13,509 nucleotides of DNA from Bacteroidota bacterium (GTDB lineage Bacteria; Bacteroidota; Ignavibacteria; Ignavibacteriales; Melioribacteraceae), in contig JAEXOD010000122.1 in the NCBI GenBank assembly GCA_023447335.1, positions 1 through 13,509 of the forward strand, given 5' to 3'. The notes beneath the pieces were generated by a model. That model ran no database searches and had not been told where the DNA came from. It saw nothing but the letters and a program-made list of their open reading frames with translations. The translations under genes were made by a program, and so were the position numbers. Of this stretch, positions 13,297-13,509 are shown piece after piece; position 1 is the stretch's first letter, and every line of letters begins with the position of its first letter.

Positions 13297-13509
13297 TTGG
13301 AAATTAACAATAACAATACAAATGCAAGAGAATTTGAAACAACGTCATTTAAAGAATATTTAAATATAATTAGACAAAATTTAACCCCTATTTTATTAAT
13401 TTCTATTACCGGTTTATTGGTCTCAGTTTTATATGCATATAATGCAAAAGATATTTTTAAATCTGTCACAAGTTTGAAAATTTCAAAACCGCAAGGTAGT
13501 ATCTTAAAT
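13297..13509 (+). CDS. Wzz-type chain length determinant / exopolysaccharide co-polymerase, N-terminus only
   Basis: The first 71 codons of a gene that runs off the right edge. TTG start at 13297 with a strong AGGGG site (13286-13290) at 6-nt spacing, 12 nt after the SLBB gene stop. The product starts with a polar Asn-rich segment, then F-K-E-Y-L-N-I-I-R-Q-N-L-T-P, a transmembrane helix (about 32-47, I-L-L-I-S-I-T-G-L-L-V-S-V-L-Y-A), and a periplasmic segment with Y-N-A-K-D-I-F-K-S-V-T-S-L-K-I. This layout is that of the Wzz N-terminal domain of polysaccharide co-polymerases. Whether a BY-kinase domain follows cannot be seen. Confidence 0.78.
   Translation, partial: MEINNNNTNAREFETTSFKEYLNIIRQNLTPILLISITGLLVSVLYAYNAKDIFKSVTSLKISKPQGSILN

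Noticed and set aside
13158..13469. Minus-strand reading frame across the SLBB/Wzz junction
   Set aside because: It covers the SLBB stop, a strong ribosome site and the Wzz-like start on the plus strand; its product matches nothing.
1..13509. Mobile elements, CRISPR arrays, tRNA genes, defence system
   Set aside because: I saw no terminal inverted repeats, transposase or integrase motifs, regularly spaced repeats, tRNA-like cloverleaf sequence or known defence domain on either strand.

Overview
This is an AT-rich (roughly 30% GC) bacterial chromosome segment with no mobile elements, tRNA, rRNA or CRISPR that I can see. The gene content suggests the Bacteroidota/Chlorobiota (FCB) superphylum: psd-pssA, purS-purQ, small orphan lipoproteins, a NamZ/DUF1343 protein, and an SLBB protein followed by a Wzz-type protein. 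Clear Shine-Dalgarno sequences (AAGAGG, GGGAG, GGAGG, GGGAGG) and frequent TTG starts fit the Ignavibacteria/Kapabacteria/Chlorobi side better than classical Bacteroidia, where Shine-Dalgarno sites are rare. The taxonomic placement is inference.

Layout. (1) 1-853, plus strand: the tail of a protein that may be a nucleotidyltransferase domain, then a HisH-like class I amidotransferase that has lost all three catalytic triad residues. A strong bidirectional terminator (about 854-882) closes this unit and the convergent one. (2) 8988-894, minus strand: eleven tightly packed genes, with gaps of at most 22 nt or overlaps, in transcription order psd, pssA, purS, purQ, tatA, gatA, sucD, ndk, a Nudix hydrolase, a NamZ-type N-acetylmuramidase and a lipoprotein. 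(3) 8989-9145: a very AT-rich divergent intergenic region that should carry the promoters for both blocks. (4) 9146-13509, plus strand: ybaB, recR, a class I methyltransferase, two related small lipoproteins, ftsX, an SLBB export protein and the start of a Wzz-like protein that runs off the window.

How the genes fit together. The minus-strand block mixes phosphatidylethanolamine synthesis (pssA then psd), purine synthesis (purS, purQ), nucleotide and energy metabolism (sucD, ndk, Nudix), Asn/Gln-tRNA formation (gatA), protein export (tatA) and murein recycling (namZ). It looks like a compact housekeeping operon rather than a pathway operon. The plus-strand block begins with the common ybaB-recR pair and moves by overlapping genes into envelope functions: lipoproteins, FtsX and exopolysaccharide export.

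Most of the window is ordinary housekeeping sequence. The items most worth a second look are the catalytically dead HisH-like protein at 272-853, a lipoprotein gene near 11366 that seems to start at a non-AUG/GUG/UUG codon, and the heavy use of TTG starts (7 of about 20 genes). I do not see convincing evidence of a new multi-gene defence or mobile system.
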